Shown here: piece after piece, positions 1 through 9,139 of the stretch
Layout of the letters: every line of letters starts with the position of its first letter
Position numbering within the stretch: position 1 is the first letter of the stretch
Virus record (IMG/VR): IMGVR_UViG_3300036861_000719
Coordinates: 1 to 35,748 of that record
Origin: a virus
Strand: one strand, 5' to 3'
Length of the DNA: 35,748 nt
The notes under the pieces: generated by a model
Seen by the model: only the letters and a program-made list of their open reading frames with translations
Told to the model about the DNA's origin: nothing
Databases searched by the model: none
Translations under genes and position numbers: made by a program

Positions 1-186
1 GGTGGTGATGACGATGTGTTCGGCGCATTCGGTGTCGATCTTGTCGGGCCCGTACAGGAGTACGCGTTCTCCGAGCCGGGTCATCATCCGGCAGAACTTC
101 CGTGTTTTCATCGAGTAGGCGCATGTGAGGGCGTGGTCGGTGAGCGTCGTGTGCGGCAACGCGACGACGTGGAGGGTTCGGGTCAG
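1..186 (-). CDS. Glycosyltransferase-like protein, N-terminal fragment
   Basis: The 62 visible residues begin TRTLHVVALPHTTLTDHALT and contain KTRKFCRMMTRLGERVLLYG. This resembles the start of phage glycosyltransferases (HVVGLPHT...CAYTMKTRKF...LGHEVILYG). The frame has no ATG, GTG or TTG nearby. The only start that fits is a CTG at 186 overlapping the previous stop (CTGA). The gene continues beyond the left edge. Confidence 0.65.
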   Translation of the reverse strand, partial: MTRTLHVVALPHTTLTDHALTCAYSMKTRKFCRMMTRLGERVLLYGPDKIDTECAEHIVITT

Positions 187-1478
187 CTGGCTCTGAGACT
201 GGTGACGCTTGCGCTTTTGTGCGCGTACGTGTTGCGGCTGGCGGAGACGACGCTGACGCAGTGCGCAGGCTCGGAGGTGGCGACAGCGGTGAGCAGCACG
301 TGTTCGGGGTGGCTGCCTGGGTCGGAGCCGGACAGTGTGATCTTGGTGGTGTCGAAGGTGACGTCTTGTGTGGCGAGCGTGCTGCCGTCGGTCTGGTAGA
401 GGATCGCTAGCGAGGAGTCGGTGAGTGTGGCTTCGCCGCGGTGGTCGTCGCCGGTGGAGAACACGCCTGTGGGGTCGGCGGGGTTGCCGGTGAACACTTG
501 CCCGAAGATCGCGCCGGCGTTGCCGTCCTTGTCGACGGCGCCGAAGCCGACGCGGCCGAGCCGGTCACCGTTTTTGCCGCCCGTGTGCAGCGCGGTGACA
601 GCTTCGGGTTGGAAGCCGGTGGTGTAGTCGGTGGAGACGGTCGGCCAGCTGCTGGCGCCGGCCCAGAAGCCGGCGCTCGCGTCCGGGTCGGCAAGCGCGA
701 GGTATTGGAATGTCAGGTCTGCGGGCGGCACGCCGGCGAGCGTGAACCCGGTCGCGTCGAACGAGGCGACTGTGATGCCGAGGTCACAGATCATGCCGGT
801 GCCGTTTTGGTAGCCGCCGCCGTTGCCGGGCGTGACGCCGCTGCCGAATTCGTAGGCGTGGAAGGTCTCGAAGCCTTGGAAGTCGGGGGTGGCTGCGCCG
901 CCGCGCCAGTGCTTGTCGCGGACTGGGTTGTAGTAGCTCATGAACTCGATCAGCTGCGGCTCGAAACCGACCGTGACCGTCGCGCCGGCGCCGCTCGCCG
1001 GTACCGTCACCTGGCCGGCTTTCCGTGACAATGTCTTGCCGCTGTAGGCGATGAAGTAGAGGCGGAACGCTGGTTTGGCTGCTGTGCCGACGGGCGCGAC
1101 GGTGAACGTCCAGCCGAAACAGTCCCAGCTGCGGATCGCGACGGTGATGTCCGGTGTCGTCTCGTACTCGGTGTGGATGGAGCCGTAGAGGATGTCGTCC
1201 CAGCTGCTGGAGCCGGCGTTCTGGAAGGAATGGTCGCCGACGCTGCGGGCGCCTTCGATCATCGCGTACTGGGCCGTGAAGTCGTCGGTGGCGAACCCGA
1301 CCGAGAACGCCTGCCAAGCATCGAAGTACGTGTCGACGGTGTGGCTTGGTTCGCTGGAGGTGCCCCACATTTTCACGGCCTGTGGTTTCCAGGGGAGCGC
1401 GTTGTAGACGAGCGTTTGCGGGCCGGCGCCCGCGCTGATGGCGGGAACGTCGATGTGGCCGACCGCGACAGCCATCAC
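183..1478 (-). CDS. Beta-rich tail-associated protein
   Basis: The 431-residue protein follows the fibre. It is rich in Gly, Thr and aromatic residues, with repeated strand-like text (VGHIDVPAISAGAGPQTLVY, FTVAPVGTAAKPAFRLYFIA, QLIEFMSYYNPVRDKHWRGG) and a C-terminal half ending VSASRNTYAHKSASV. It is probably a structural or receptor-related tail protein. GTG at 1478 (ATG at 1475 is an alternative). No enzymatic motif is seen. Confidence 0.6.
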   Translation of the reverse strand: MMAVAVGHIDVPAISAGAGPQTLVYNALPWKPQAVKMWGTSSEPSHTVDTYFDAWQAFSVGFATDDFTAQYAMIEGARSVGDHSFQNAGSSSWDDILYGSIHTEYETTPDITVAIRSWDCFGWTFTVAPVGTAAKPAFRLYFIAYSGKTLSRKAGQVTVPASGAGATVTVGFEPQLIEFMSYYNPVRDKHWRGGAATPDFQGFETFHAYEFGSGVTPGNGGGYQNGTGMICDLGITVASFDATGFTLAGVPPADLTFQYLALADPDASAGFWAGASSWPTVSTDYTTGFQPEAVTALHTGGKNGDRLGRVGFGAVDKDGNAGAIFGQVFTGNPADPTGVFSTGDDHRGEATLTDSSLAILYQTDGSTLATQDVTFDTTKITLSGSDPGSHPEHVLLTAVATSEPAHCVSVVSASRNTYAHKSASVTSLRAS

Positions 1479-1627
1479 TAGACAGGAACCTTCCTATCGT
1501 TCACGATGAATACGTGAAGACCGCTTTGGGTTGGCTCGTATGCATTCCGTTGCTCGTGGTCGGGATCGCTGTGGCCATCGCGTCGCTGTTTTTCAAACGG
1601 CTGCGATGGAGCGGCCACTAGGCTCAT
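1478..1627 (-). CDS. Small hypothetical protein between tail genes
   Basis: The 49-residue protein begins SLVAAPSQPFEKQRRDGHSD and ends GLHVFIVNDRKVPV. The ATG overlaps the fibre stop (TGATG) and its TAG overlaps the next GTG (TAGTG), so it fills the gap exactly. A plus-strand ORF with a hydrophobic segment covers the same bases, but has no ribosome-binding site. Function unknown. Confidence 0.5.
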   Translation of the reverse strand: MSLVAAPSQPFEKQRRDGHSDPDHEQRNAYEPTQSGLHVFIVNDRKVPV

Positions 1628-3624
1628 CACACACCGATGATCAGCATCCGGCTGCCCGCCTTGAGGTTCTTCCCGGCTGGTGCCGCGATCTTCGCCCGGG
1701 AAATCGCTGTCGTGTCGCGGAAGGCGATGCCCTGCTTATCCACCTGATTGTTGCCAGCGGTGGAATCCATGATTGCTTTGTCCGCGCTGCCGATCTTGAA
1801 GCCGGTCGTTTGCGCGTAGGCAGGAATCTCGGCGTGCCAGACGCTGAAGAAGCTGGCTGCGAGGTTGGCTCCTGCCGCCCCGATGACGAGTCCTGTTTGC
1901 GCGAGGCTGATCACGCCTGAGACTGTGGTGTTGGCGACGCGGATCAGTTCGAGGTCATATTTGGCGCCAGTGTCGTTGTTGAACGTCAGCGTGCAGGCGC
2001 TGATCGCGACTGCCTCATCGGTGCGCAGATACAGGTAGATGTCGATCTTGTTGTAGGAGCCGGAGATGCCACCTGCGCCCGTATCGATCGAGGCGGCGTC
2101 CGCGCCGAGGGTGGAGTCGAACAGGATCGCGGTCGCGCCGCTCCCAGCAGGGCCTGTCGCGCCCGTGGCCCCAACACCGGTGGCTCCCGCAGCCCCCGTG
2201 GCACCCGTTGCGCCTTGAGCTCCCGTCGCCCCGGTCGCGCCCTTCTCGCCGATCGGCGAAGCACGGAAATTATCCGCGACCAGAGCGCCGCTGTTCCCGT
2301 ACGCGAACCCCACATACCCGGCGCCCGAATACGTCTCGTCCGTCGCGTAACCCGCGAACTGCCAGTTCGACCCGTCGTAATACCACGCCTCGATCCGGGT
2401 GCCGACAACCGCGATCCCGATCGCCGCGACCGCGCTCGTCACCACACCCGTGAACGTCGCCAGTGTCGCCGCCGGCGTCGCGATGTCGCCGCCGCCGGTG
2501 TTCGAGTCGAACCGGCAGATCTTCAGGCTGGCTGCGTGCCCGCCGCCGGTCTCGGTCGACTCCAGCCGCACCCCATAACACTGCAACGGATCCGTCTGCT
2601 TGATCCGCGCGAACACGTCGAAATGGTCACCTGACGGGTAGCCGCCAGCGCCGACAGCGTTCTCCAGGGAAACCATCGGATTCTCGTACTGGAAGTCGTT
2701 GCGGTAACCGGCCGCGTGGAAGCTGTTGGTCGCTACCGAGTTTTTCAACTGGTTCGAGAACACACGGCCTGGGTTGGCGAGCCCTGCCAATGTGCCCCAT
2801 TTGCCGCCGTTGCTGTTGGGGTCTTCGTCGGCGCGGTTGAAGTTGTCGACGAGGCTGGGTGAGAAGATACGGCCTGCGGCGCCGCTCGCGCCCGTCGCAC
2901 CAGTGGCGCCCTGGGCGCCAGTGGCGCCCAGGGCTCCTTGCGCTCCTGTCGCGCCTGTGGCGCCGCCCGGTGTGCCCTGCGGGCCAGTCGCGCCGGTCGC
3001 CCCTAACGCGCCCACCCCTGTTGCGCCGGTCGCCCCGTCGGCGCCGACGGTGCCTGTCGCGCCGGTCGCCCCGGTCGCGCCACCGGCAGGCCCCGCCGGT
3101 CCCGTGGCGCCGGTCGCGCCACCAGCCGAACCCGTCGCGCCAGCCACGCCCGTAGCCCCCGTAGCACCCAGCGAGCCTGTAGCCCCCACAGGGCCAGCCG
3201 ACCCGACAGCACCGGTAGCGCCAGCAGGAAGGGCGGGATAGAAGATCGACAGATCCCCGGTCAGGTAATCCAGCACCCAGCGGGCGACCGTGAAATCGCC
3301 GCTGCCCGGGTCGACAATGTCGTCGATCCAGGTCGGCTCCTTCTCCGTGAGCAGATAGGCCGGGAGCGTGCAGACGACAGTGCCGGAATCGCCGCCCTTC
3401 ACATGGCCACGCTTCTCCAGCCCGGAGGGGCCCTTCCGGAACGCGAGTCGTGCCAGATCACCGCCCGTCAACGGGTCGGTGAGCGCATCCTCCCAACTGT
3501 TCTGGAACCCGAGCGGGAACGCGTCCGTATCGGTTGCAACCTCGTACCAGTCGCTGACGATCCGGTCTGAGCCGCCAGGCAGGTGGCTGATGCCGTGGTC
3601 GACGATGTCGTCGAGTCCGCTCAT
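1627..3624 (-). CDS. Collagen-like tail fibre
   Basis: The 665-residue fibre has an N-terminal attachment part (about 1-133), then about 115 residues of Gly-X-Y triplets rich in GAT (about 135-251). A LamG-like region follows ([20 protein letters not shown], about 257-455), then a second GXY run (about 457-500) and a C-terminal beta-rich tip from [18 protein letters not shown]. The triplets would form a trimeric helix. The ATG overlaps the distal tail stop, and its own TGA overlaps the next ATG (TGATG). The tip is the likely receptor-binding part. Confidence 0.88.
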   Translation of the reverse strand: MSGLDDIVDHGISHLPGGSDRIVSDWYEVATDTDAFPLGFQNSWEDALTDPLTGGDLARLAFRKGPSGLEKRGHVKGGDSGTVVCTLPAYLLTEKEPTWIDDIVDPGSGDFTVARWVLDYLTGDLSIFYPALPAGATGAVGSAGPVGATGSLGATGATGVAGATGSAGGATGATGPAGPAGGATGATGATGTVGADGATGATGVGALGATGATGPQGTPGGATGATGAQGALGATGAQGATGATGASGAAGRIFSPSLVDNFNRADEDPNSNGGKWGTLAGLANPGRVFSNQLKNSVATNSFHAAGYRNDFQYENPMVSLENAVGAGGYPSGDHFDVFARIKQTDPLQCYGVRLESTETGGGHAASLKICRFDSNTGGGDIATPAATLATFTGVVTSAVAAIGIAVVGTRIEAWYYDGSNWQFAGYATDETYSGAGYVGFAYGNSGALVADNFRASPIGEKGATGATGAQGATGATGAAGATGVGATGATGPAGSGATAILFDSTLGADAASIDTGAGGISGSYNKIDIYLYLRTDEAVAISACTLTFNNDTGAKYDLELIRVANTTVSGVISLAQTGLVIGAAGANLAASFFSVWHAEIPAYAQTTGFKIGSADKAIMDSTAGNNQVDKQGIAFRDTTAISRAKIAAPAGKNLKAGSRMLIIGV

Positions 3625-4949
3625 CAGACGGAGATGTTGTAGTAGGCGACCGGGGAGACGTTGACCTCGAGCGTGACCATCGCGTAATCGCCGTTCAACG
3701 GTCTGATCAGGTAGGAGAGCCCTTCGACGTAGAATTCGCTGCCGCCGAAACCGCCGCCGCCCGGGTGCGTGGTCGTCAGCGCGATGATGTCGCTGATGTC
3801 GATTTTGGTGAGCAGATCCCAGTTGGCGGTTGCACGGTGATCGTCGGGGCGGAGCGACTTGAACACGATCTTGCTCAGCCGCGGCACCGGGGCGGCGTAG
3901 TTGTCGACGATGTATTGCGCGAACGTCTTGCATTCGTCCTTGGCGTTGTTGCCGGTCGTGGTGCCCGCCTGGACGATCAGGTTCGGCGCCGACCAAGGCC
4001 GCACGCCGAACCGGGCGATCGACGTTCCCAAGTCCTGGATCACCTGGCCTGGCAGGTAGATGTCTTTCAGGCCTTTCGGGTAGGCGAGCGCGACGTTGTA
4101 GATGAACTGTGTTGGTTGCGCGAACCCGAGCTCGCGGATCTGCGCGGTGTCCGGGTCGTCCGCTATGGCGGCGCCGTCACCGGCTTTCCAGCGGTGGAAG
4201 TCCCAGTCGTTTCCGGGCTGCGCGGCGATGGCGTCCGGTGTGAAGCGCGAGAAGCGACCGTGGAAGCAGAAGCGGCCTAGGCGGTCCATGTACGTGTTGG
4301 CGACGTCCGGGAATTCGGCGTCGGCGGCGTCCTGGATGATGCTCAGGAACGACGTGCCGGGGTCGTACACCATCGGCTGCACGTCCACGTTGCCGGTGAA
4401 GACGCGGCGGAGTCCTGATGGCCAGCCTGCGTCTGTGAGCGCCTGGATGATCCTGACTTGGACGCTGCCGTCCTCGTAGAAGACCATGCCGTCGGAGCCT
4501 TCCGCGCCTGACGGCGGCGGGTCACCGGCGAGTCCCGGTGCGGCCTCTGCCCGTGTCAGGTAGTCGAATCCGTCGACGAGCGGGATCGCGTCACGGGTGA
4601 GGATCTTGGACGGCGCGACCTCTGATTGCTCGTCATCGGTGAAGCCGCGGAAGATCGTCTGCCATTCGGTCGTGACAGGGTTGTAGAGGTCGATCCGGCC
4701 TTGTCTGCCGATGATGTCCGGGTAGGCGGCGGACGGGTTGGTGGGGTCGAAGTCGCCGGCAATGTCGTTGATGGGCGTGTTGGCGGTGCCGGTGCCGGTG
4801 CGGTTGAACTCGTCTTGCCGTCCCCGGTCGATCGTGACGCCGGTCGCGGCGACAAGGTCTGAAGGGATTTGCGTCCAGGTGGGGTCGGCGGCGAGCATGC
4901 CTTCGCTGTCCTCGAGCGCGAGGTAGAGGCGCAGCCCGCCGTCCGGCAT
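3624..4949 (-). CDS. Minor/distal tail protein
   Basis: The 441-residue protein begins [20 protein letters not shown] and has [36 protein letters not shown] and [18 protein letters not shown]. This beta-rich arrangement and its position after the tape measure fit a distal tail or baseplate hub protein. The C-terminus is [17 protein letters not shown]. The stop overlaps the next ATG (TGATG). Confidence 0.72.
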   Translation of the reverse strand: MPDGGLRLYLALEDSEGMLAADPTWTQIPSDLVAATGVTIDRGRQDEFNRTGTGTANTPINDIAGDFDPTNPSAAYPDIIGRQGRIDLYNPVTTEWQTIFRGFTDDEQSEVAPSKILTRDAIPLVDGFDYLTRAEAAPGLAGDPPPSGAEGSDGMVFYEDGSVQVRIIQALTDAGWPSGLRRVFTGNVDVQPMVYDPGTSFLSIIQDAADAEFPDVANTYMDRLGRFCFHGRFSRFTPDAIAAQPGNDWDFHRWKAGDGAAIADDPDTAQIRELGFAQPTQFIYNVALAYPKGLKDIYLPGQVIQDLGTSIARFGVRPWSAPNLIVQAGTTTGNNAKDECKTFAQYIVDNYAAPVPRLSKIVFKSLRPDDHRATANWDLLTKIDISDIIALTTTHPGGGGFGGSEFYVEGLSYLIRPLNGDYAMVTLEVNVSPVAYYNISV

Positions 4950-7496
4950 TTAGGCGAGCCCGAGCCGGTGTCCTGGATGTCTGCCGCGCCGCTGCGAGTT
5001 GGTGCGGCGCGCTCTGCGCTGCTGCGTTTTCGTCAGGGCAGGCTCGATCCGTTTCCCGTCCAGGTACACGTTCACGCTCACGTCCGTGCCGCCCAGGTCT
5101 GGTAGCGCGAACCCGAACGCGCTGAAGCCTCTGCCGGGGGTGACGCCGCCGGGGCCGAGCTGCGAGACGCGGCCCTGCAGCTCGCGCAGCTGATCGGCTG
5201 TCAGGCCGAGACCGCCCAGCAGCGCGGTCAGGTTCGCTTTGCGGAACTTGGTCTTCAGGTTGTCCGTGTTCTGCGACAGCTGCCGGTTGACGTCGCCCAG
5301 CAGCTGCTGGATCGTTCGGCGCACATCAGCGCTCATGCCGCCCAGACCGTCCTTCAACGCTTTCCGGATCCGGTTCAGCAGCCCCTTGGTCTTGTCGGTG
5401 TCCAGGAACGTGCCTTTGACGGCGGCGCTGACGGTGAGCAGCTCTTTCTGCAGCCGTTTCACGGTCGGCACGATCGGTTCCCCGGTCGGGCCGAGGCCGA
5501 GGACGCGGAACTGTCTGGCGCTTCGCTGCTGCGCGAGCAGCTCGTTGGTCTGCTGCCGGTTCTCGAACAGCTGGCGCAGCAGGTCTGTGCTTTTGCCTTC
5601 CGACGCGATCCGCTGTTTGATGGCGGCCTGTTGAAGCGCGACGATGCGTAGGTCGTCGCGGAGCGTGCCTGTGATCTGGGCCTGCTCGAGCCGGAGGCTG
5701 AGCGCGTCTGCTATCGCCTGGTTGCCAGCCTGGACGGCGTCCTTGATGTTCTGCGCGAGCTGCTCACGGTCGCTCTTGATCTGCCGGAACACGTCGCGTA
5801 GTTGTCCTTCCAGTGTTAGCCGGCGCGTCACGTCCTTTGTTGCAGCCAATCTCTTCTGGATCAGACCGGCGATCTTCTCCAGCGCACTGATCTGCGCCTG
5901 CAAGCTCGTCTGGTCCTGAACGAGATCCTGCAGCCGACCGATCGACGCGTCGAAGAACTGGTTGCGCTGAGTGGCCGTCAACGGACGGGAAGGTCGCCCG
6001 GTGGCTCCGGTAAACCCTCCCTGACGAAGCCTCTCCGCGAACGTGGGAGCCGCCGGCACGACCGGTAGCCCTTGACTTGCTTGCAGCCATTTACGGAAAT
6101 CCGCGACCATCTGCGAAGACACAGACGATCCTGTGCGCCCGAGCTCTCTTAGCTTCTCGATGATCCTGTCGAGCGCCTGAACTTCAAGGCCATGCTCGCC
6201 ACGAAGCTTGGCGAATCGAGCGCGGATCTGCTCCACGTCTTCCACGTTCGCGTCAACAGGAATCTTGATCTCGGCGCCGGTGAGAAACCCGAGACGGTGG
6301 CTGCGCAGGAAGTTCGTGAGCGAGCGGTCGATCTTGTCCTTGTTCAGCAGCACCTCGACAGCAATGGCGATCGTCCCGATCGCCGCCAGCCGAAGCAGGC
6401 TAAGACGGAGAGCGACTGCGCGCCCCTCTGCTCCCTTCATGCCGATCGCAAGATCCGCCAGCCCGGTTACCCAGCCGCTCAGCCGTGACGCAACTTTGAT
6501 GGCGATCAGGCCGAGCAGCGCGTTACGCAAACCGCCGACGAGCCCCACCAACGGAGCGGTCACGGACCGCACAGTTTGCAGCACGCCGATGAGCGCTTTG
6601 AGAACACCAAGTCCCGCCTGCACGGTATCGCTGAGTTCGCGCTGGATACGCTCCTGATTCGCCGTGGAAGAGAGCCACGCCGCAGCCTTGTTCACGTACG
6701 CGGTCAATGCTGGGATCAACCCTTTACCGAGGCGCGCCTCGAGATCGGCGACCGCGGCCCGCAACTTGGAGGTAGCGACGCTGAGGCTGCCTGTGTTGCG
6801 GGCGACGTCTCCCTGCTGCAGCTTCGTGTCCTTGAGAATGATGTTGTAGGCGGCCTGCACCCTCTGGGCGGTAGTCAGATGCTTCGAGGTCTTGGCGATG
6901 CCGTCCGCGACCGCCTCCTCACCGATCCTGGCCTGGGAGAGGAAGACGCCGAACTGGCGTAGCGGCCGCACTTGGCCGGCGAGGCCGGATTGCAGCGCCT
7001 CGAGCACCTGGGCTGGGCTGACGTTGTTGAACGAGGCCATGTCGGCCGCCAGCTCGACCAGCCGCTCGCTCATTTTCGCCGCTGCTTTCTCGCCGAACCC
7101 GAGCGGACGCAGCATGTTCCCGAACACACCTGAGGCCTGGAGCGCGGCTGCCTCCGAAACGCCGAACGAGTTGCTCAATGTCTGCGCCCAGGATTGCACC
7201 TGCCTAGCGTTCCGGCCGAACACTATGCCGGTCTTCTCGGTCTCTTCCTGCACCTTCGAGGCTTCGCTCACGATCGACTTGAGCGCGATCACGACGCCAG
7301 CCCCACCCAGGAACTGGGCTGACGCGAACGTCAGCGCGCGTGACAGGCCGCTGATCCGCAGCGTGGCGGCTAGCGCACCCCTAGAGGTGCGGTCGAGGTC
7401 GCGGCCGAACACTTTGGCGCCCGCGCTCGAACGCTGGAACGAACGCAGCAGCGACCGCTCGTCCCCGACGACCTCGACGACGAGCTTGCGCGCCAT
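4950..7496 (-). CDS. Tail tape measure protein
   Basis: The 848-residue protein sets tail length. The N-terminus (LVVEVVGDERSLLRSFQRSS) and the block ASFNNVSPAQVLEALQSGLA, then GQVRPLRQFGVFLSQ, match the TP901-like tape-measure domain. The middle has helix-rich stretches and a hydrophobic segment near residue 365 (LRLAAIGTIAIAVEVLL). The C-terminal half has coiled-coil blocks (LRIVALQQAAIKQRIASEGK). Length predicts a tail near 120-130 nm, using the usual 0.15 nm per residue. The next gene begins right after its stop. Confidence 0.9.
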   Translation of the reverse strand: MARKLVVEVVGDERSLLRSFQRSSAGAKVFGRDLDRTSRGALAATLRISGLSRALTFASAQFLGGAGVVIALKSIVSEASKVQEETEKTGIVFGRNARQVQSWAQTLSNSFGVSEAAALQASGVFGNMLRPLGFGEKAAAKMSERLVELAADMASFNNVSPAQVLEALQSGLAGQVRPLRQFGVFLSQARIGEEAVADGIAKTSKHLTTAQRVQAAYNIILKDTKLQQGDVARNTGSLSVATSKLRAAVADLEARLGKGLIPALTAYVNKAAAWLSSTANQERIQRELSDTVQAGLGVLKALIGVLQTVRSVTAPLVGLVGGLRNALLGLIAIKVASRLSGWVTGLADLAIGMKGAEGRAVALRLSLLRLAAIGTIAIAVEVLLNKDKIDRSLTNFLRSHRLGFLTGAEIKIPVDANVEDVEQIRARFAKLRGEHGLEVQALDRIIEKLRELGRTGSSVSSQMVADFRKWLQASQGLPVVPAAPTFAERLRQGGFTGATGRPSRPLTATQRNQFFDASIGRLQDLVQDQTSLQAQISALEKIAGLIQKRLAATKDVTRRLTLEGQLRDVFRQIKSDREQLAQNIKDAVQAGNQAIADALSLRLEQAQITGTLRDDLRIVALQQAAIKQRIASEGKSTDLLRQLFENRQQTNELLAQQRSARQFRVLGLGPTGEPIVPTVKRLQKELLTVSAAVKGTFLDTDKTKGLLNRIRKALKDGLGGMSADVRRTIQQLLGDVNRQLSQNTDNLKTKFRKANLTALLGGLGLTADQLRELQGRVSQLGPGGVTPGRGFSAFGFALPDLGGTDVSVNVYLDGKRIEPALTKTQQRRARRTNSQRRGRHPGHRLGLA

Positions 7497-7901
7497 TTAC
7501 GCGTGCTCCCATGTGGTGCCCAGCTCGACCAGCAGCCGGTCGAAGCGTTCGAGCACTTCCTCGGTGTGTGCTTCTAGCGCCGGTTCCATCGCCTTGTCCA
7601 TCAGCAGACCGGCCAGGTTCGGGCGGCGTAGGCGTGGGTTGCGCCGCGACTGTCGTCCGCGTTCCACAGGCGCGACGTAGACGAGGTTGCGGCGGGCGAC
7701 CGCGCGCATCCGCTGCCAGGAAGGCCCGATCCGCGAGATTTCGTCTGCGGCTCGGTGCTCGGCGTCGATGCGGACAGGTTCGGCGACGTCCTTGAGGCCC
7801 TCGCGCAGTTCTTTGCTCGCTTGTTTGCCCGCCGTGGCGAACGCCCGTTGCAGGTCACCGAGCCCGTGCACGATCAGCTTCTGGCCGGAGAGGGCCGGCA
7901 C
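7497..7901 (-). CDS. HK97 gp10-like minor tail protein
   Basis: The 134-residue protein resembles HK97-gp10-type tail completion proteins: VHGLGDLQRAFATAGKQASK, ELREGLKDVAEPVRIDAEH and EVLERFDRLLVELGTTWEH. It is positioned between the chaperone and the tape measure, whereas this family more often sits near the neck. GTG overlaps the frameshifted chaperone stop. Function in tail completion is by family. Confidence 0.65.
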   Translation of the reverse strand: MPALSGQKLIVHGLGDLQRAFATAGKQASKELREGLKDVAEPVRIDAEHRAADEISRIGPSWQRMRAVARRNLVYVAPVERGRQSRRNPRLRRPNLAGLLMDKAMEPALEAHTEEVLERFDRLLVELGTTWEHA

Positions 7902-8475
7902 TACTGGTCGCCCGGGAACAGCGCGTCGAAGATGTCTAGGGCCATCAGCAGGTCTATTGGCCGGAGGCTGCCGGCGTTAGCGCGGGTGTATCCGGGGAGG
8001 GCGTGACTAACGCGAGCGTCGACGTAGTCGGCTGGTCGTCGGCCGGTGTGTCCGAACTCGGCGTGGAATCGGTCCCAGAACTCTCGCTCGAGTCGACTGA
8101 GCTTGTCGGCGATGATCCCTCGGGCTCGCTCGTCGACTCCTCGACCGGGGGGCTCTCTTCACCACCACTAGCGAATAGCGAGACGAGCGCGTCGGTGGCG
8201 CTGGATTTGCCTGCCAGTTTCGCCACTGTTTTCTCATCGATGTTCGGGTGCTTGCGCCGGTAGGCGATCCTCGCCATCGCTTTCAGGGTGGTCGGTCTGA
8301 TGATCCGTTTCGCGATCTCTTCCGCCTGCTCGTCGTCAGGGTCGAAAACGAAGTCTTCTGGCCCCCAGCCTGTGGCCAGGTAGAGCAGCTCGGCCTCGTC
8401 GAGGTCGAGCGAGTCGAGCGTGGGGAACTGGTAGTGCTCCCCGTCGATCAGGAAGCCGGGCTCGGCTTCACTCAT
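7901..8475 (-). CDS. Tail assembly chaperone, gpGT-like (-1 frameshift product)
   Basis: Reading 110 codons in frame and then slipping back gives a 191-residue protein. The -1 part contains ARGIIADKLSRLEREFWDRF, HAEFGHTGRRPADYVDARVS and IDLLMALDIFDALFPGDQ. It ends at a TAG whose last base is the first base of the next GTG (TAGTG). This is the expected longer form, in which the T domain recruits the tail tube. Frame 0 ends 53 bases earlier. Confidence 0.78.
7954..8475 (-). CDS. Tail assembly chaperone, gpG-like (0-frame product)
   Basis: The 173-residue 0-frame product begins GEHYQFPTLDSLDLDEAELL and has FVFDPDDEQAEEIAKRIIRP and ARIAYRRKHPNIDEKTVAKL, matching tail chaperones that coat the tape measure. 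After codon 108 the sequence turns into a Ser/Thr/Pro/Glu-rich run ending TPAASGQ. This low-complexity run appears because that DNA also encodes the -1 frame. Confidence 0.8.
   Translation of the reverse strand: MSEAEPGFLIDGEHYQFPTLDSLDLDEAELLYLATGWGPEDFVFDPDDEQAEEIAKRIIRPTTLKAMARIAYRRKHPNIDEKTVAKLAGKSSATDALVSLFASGGEESPPVEESTSEPEGSSPTSSVDSSESSGTDSTPSSDTPADDQPTTSTLALVTPSPDTPALTPAASGQ
8146..8152 (-). promoter_or_regulatory. Programmed -1 frameshift slippery site
   Basis: The transcript carries a heptamer C CCC CCG in 0 frame (six C then G), which allows P- and A-site tRNA-Pro to re-pair after slipping back one base. It lies at the boundary where the 0 frame becomes low complexity and the -1 frame becomes protein-like. 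Its position in a tail chaperone gene matches the known frameshift of this gene pair. Confidence 0.75.
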
Positions 8476-8492
8476 GCTGCCTCCTCTGCGGT

Positions 8493-8909
8493 TTATGAGC
8501 CAGCGGTAGCGGCGATGCCGTTCTCGTCAGCGGCGGTGAACGTACAGGTCATCACGCGGACGCTGCCGCGGGTCGCGTCCGGATTGAACGTGAGCAGCTG
8601 CACGTTCCCGATATACGTTTCGCGTGTGCTGTCGATCAGCCCGTCCGGCTGCCACTGGATCGGGAAGATCGTCCTGTTCGCGTGCAGCGGGTACAGCAGC
8701 GCGTACGTTTCCGGCGTGTAGAACGCCTCCCCGCTCAGGCTCTGGTTCGTGACGCCGGCGAGAAACTCGCTGAAACCGCTGACGGAGAACCCGGACACGT
8801 CCTCCTGCGTGTGCTCCGACGAGAACCCGAAGGTGCGGAACGCGTTAGACGCGTCTGTGCCGTCGATGATGATCTCGTCGTGGAGAGCGATCTCCTTGGT
8901 GTAGGTCAT
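8493..8909 (-). CDS. Major tail protein (tube)
   Basis: The 138-residue strand-rich protein contains EIIIDGTDASNAFRTFGFSS, GVTNQSLSGEAFYTPETYAL, FPIQWQPDGLIDSTRETYIG and VRVMTCTFTAADENGIAAT. This and its position before the chaperones fit the major tail protein. It has its own strong ribosome-binding site (AAGGAGGGAAG) rather than an overlap, as expected for an abundant protein. Confidence 0.75.
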   Translation of the reverse strand: MTYTKEIALHDEIIIDGTDASNAFRTFGFSSEHTQEDVSGFSVSGFSEFLAGVTNQSLSGEAFYTPETYALLYPLHANRTIFPIQWQPDGLIDSTRETYIGNVQLLTFNPDATRGSVRVMTCTFTAADENGIAATAGS

Positions 8910-8911
8910 GC

Positions 8912-9139
8912 CTACTTCCCTCCTTCTTCGGTTAGCCAGCCGTGCGGGAGCCTGAACGTCCCCGGCTGAATTGACGGTGTGGAACGTTTGAGGAGCCTGA
9001 GGTCGCCGCGCTGGATAGCTCGTTGCGCGGCGGAAGGGTCAAGCGCCGCCTCGAAGACGCTGCCGGGCGTGTGGCCGCGATAGCTGCGGCGGCCGACAAC
9101 ACGGTAGAGCGCGTAACGCTGCGCCGAATAAACGGTCAT
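8912..9139 (-). CDS. Small phage neck/tail-region protein
   Basis: The 75-residue basic protein begins TVYSAQRYALYRVVGRRSYR and contains PSAAQRAIQRGDLRLLKRST. It lies between the modification cassette and the tail tube. ATGA overlap with the glycosyltransferase stop. A structural role is inferred from position only. Confidence 0.55.
   Translation of the reverse strand: MTVYSAQRYALYRVVGRRSYRGHTPGSVFEAALDPSAAQRAIQRGDLRLLKRSTPSIQPGTFRLPHGWLTEEGGK

Noticed and set aside
1514-1621. Plus-strand 35-codon ORF with a hydrophobic segment
   Set aside because: It has no ribosome-binding site and lies over a minus-strand ORF that overlaps both neighbours in the operon style.
2726-3241. Long plus-strand frame rich in Pro-Val-Ala
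   Set aside because: It is the complement of the collagen-like GAT repeats of the fibre gene.
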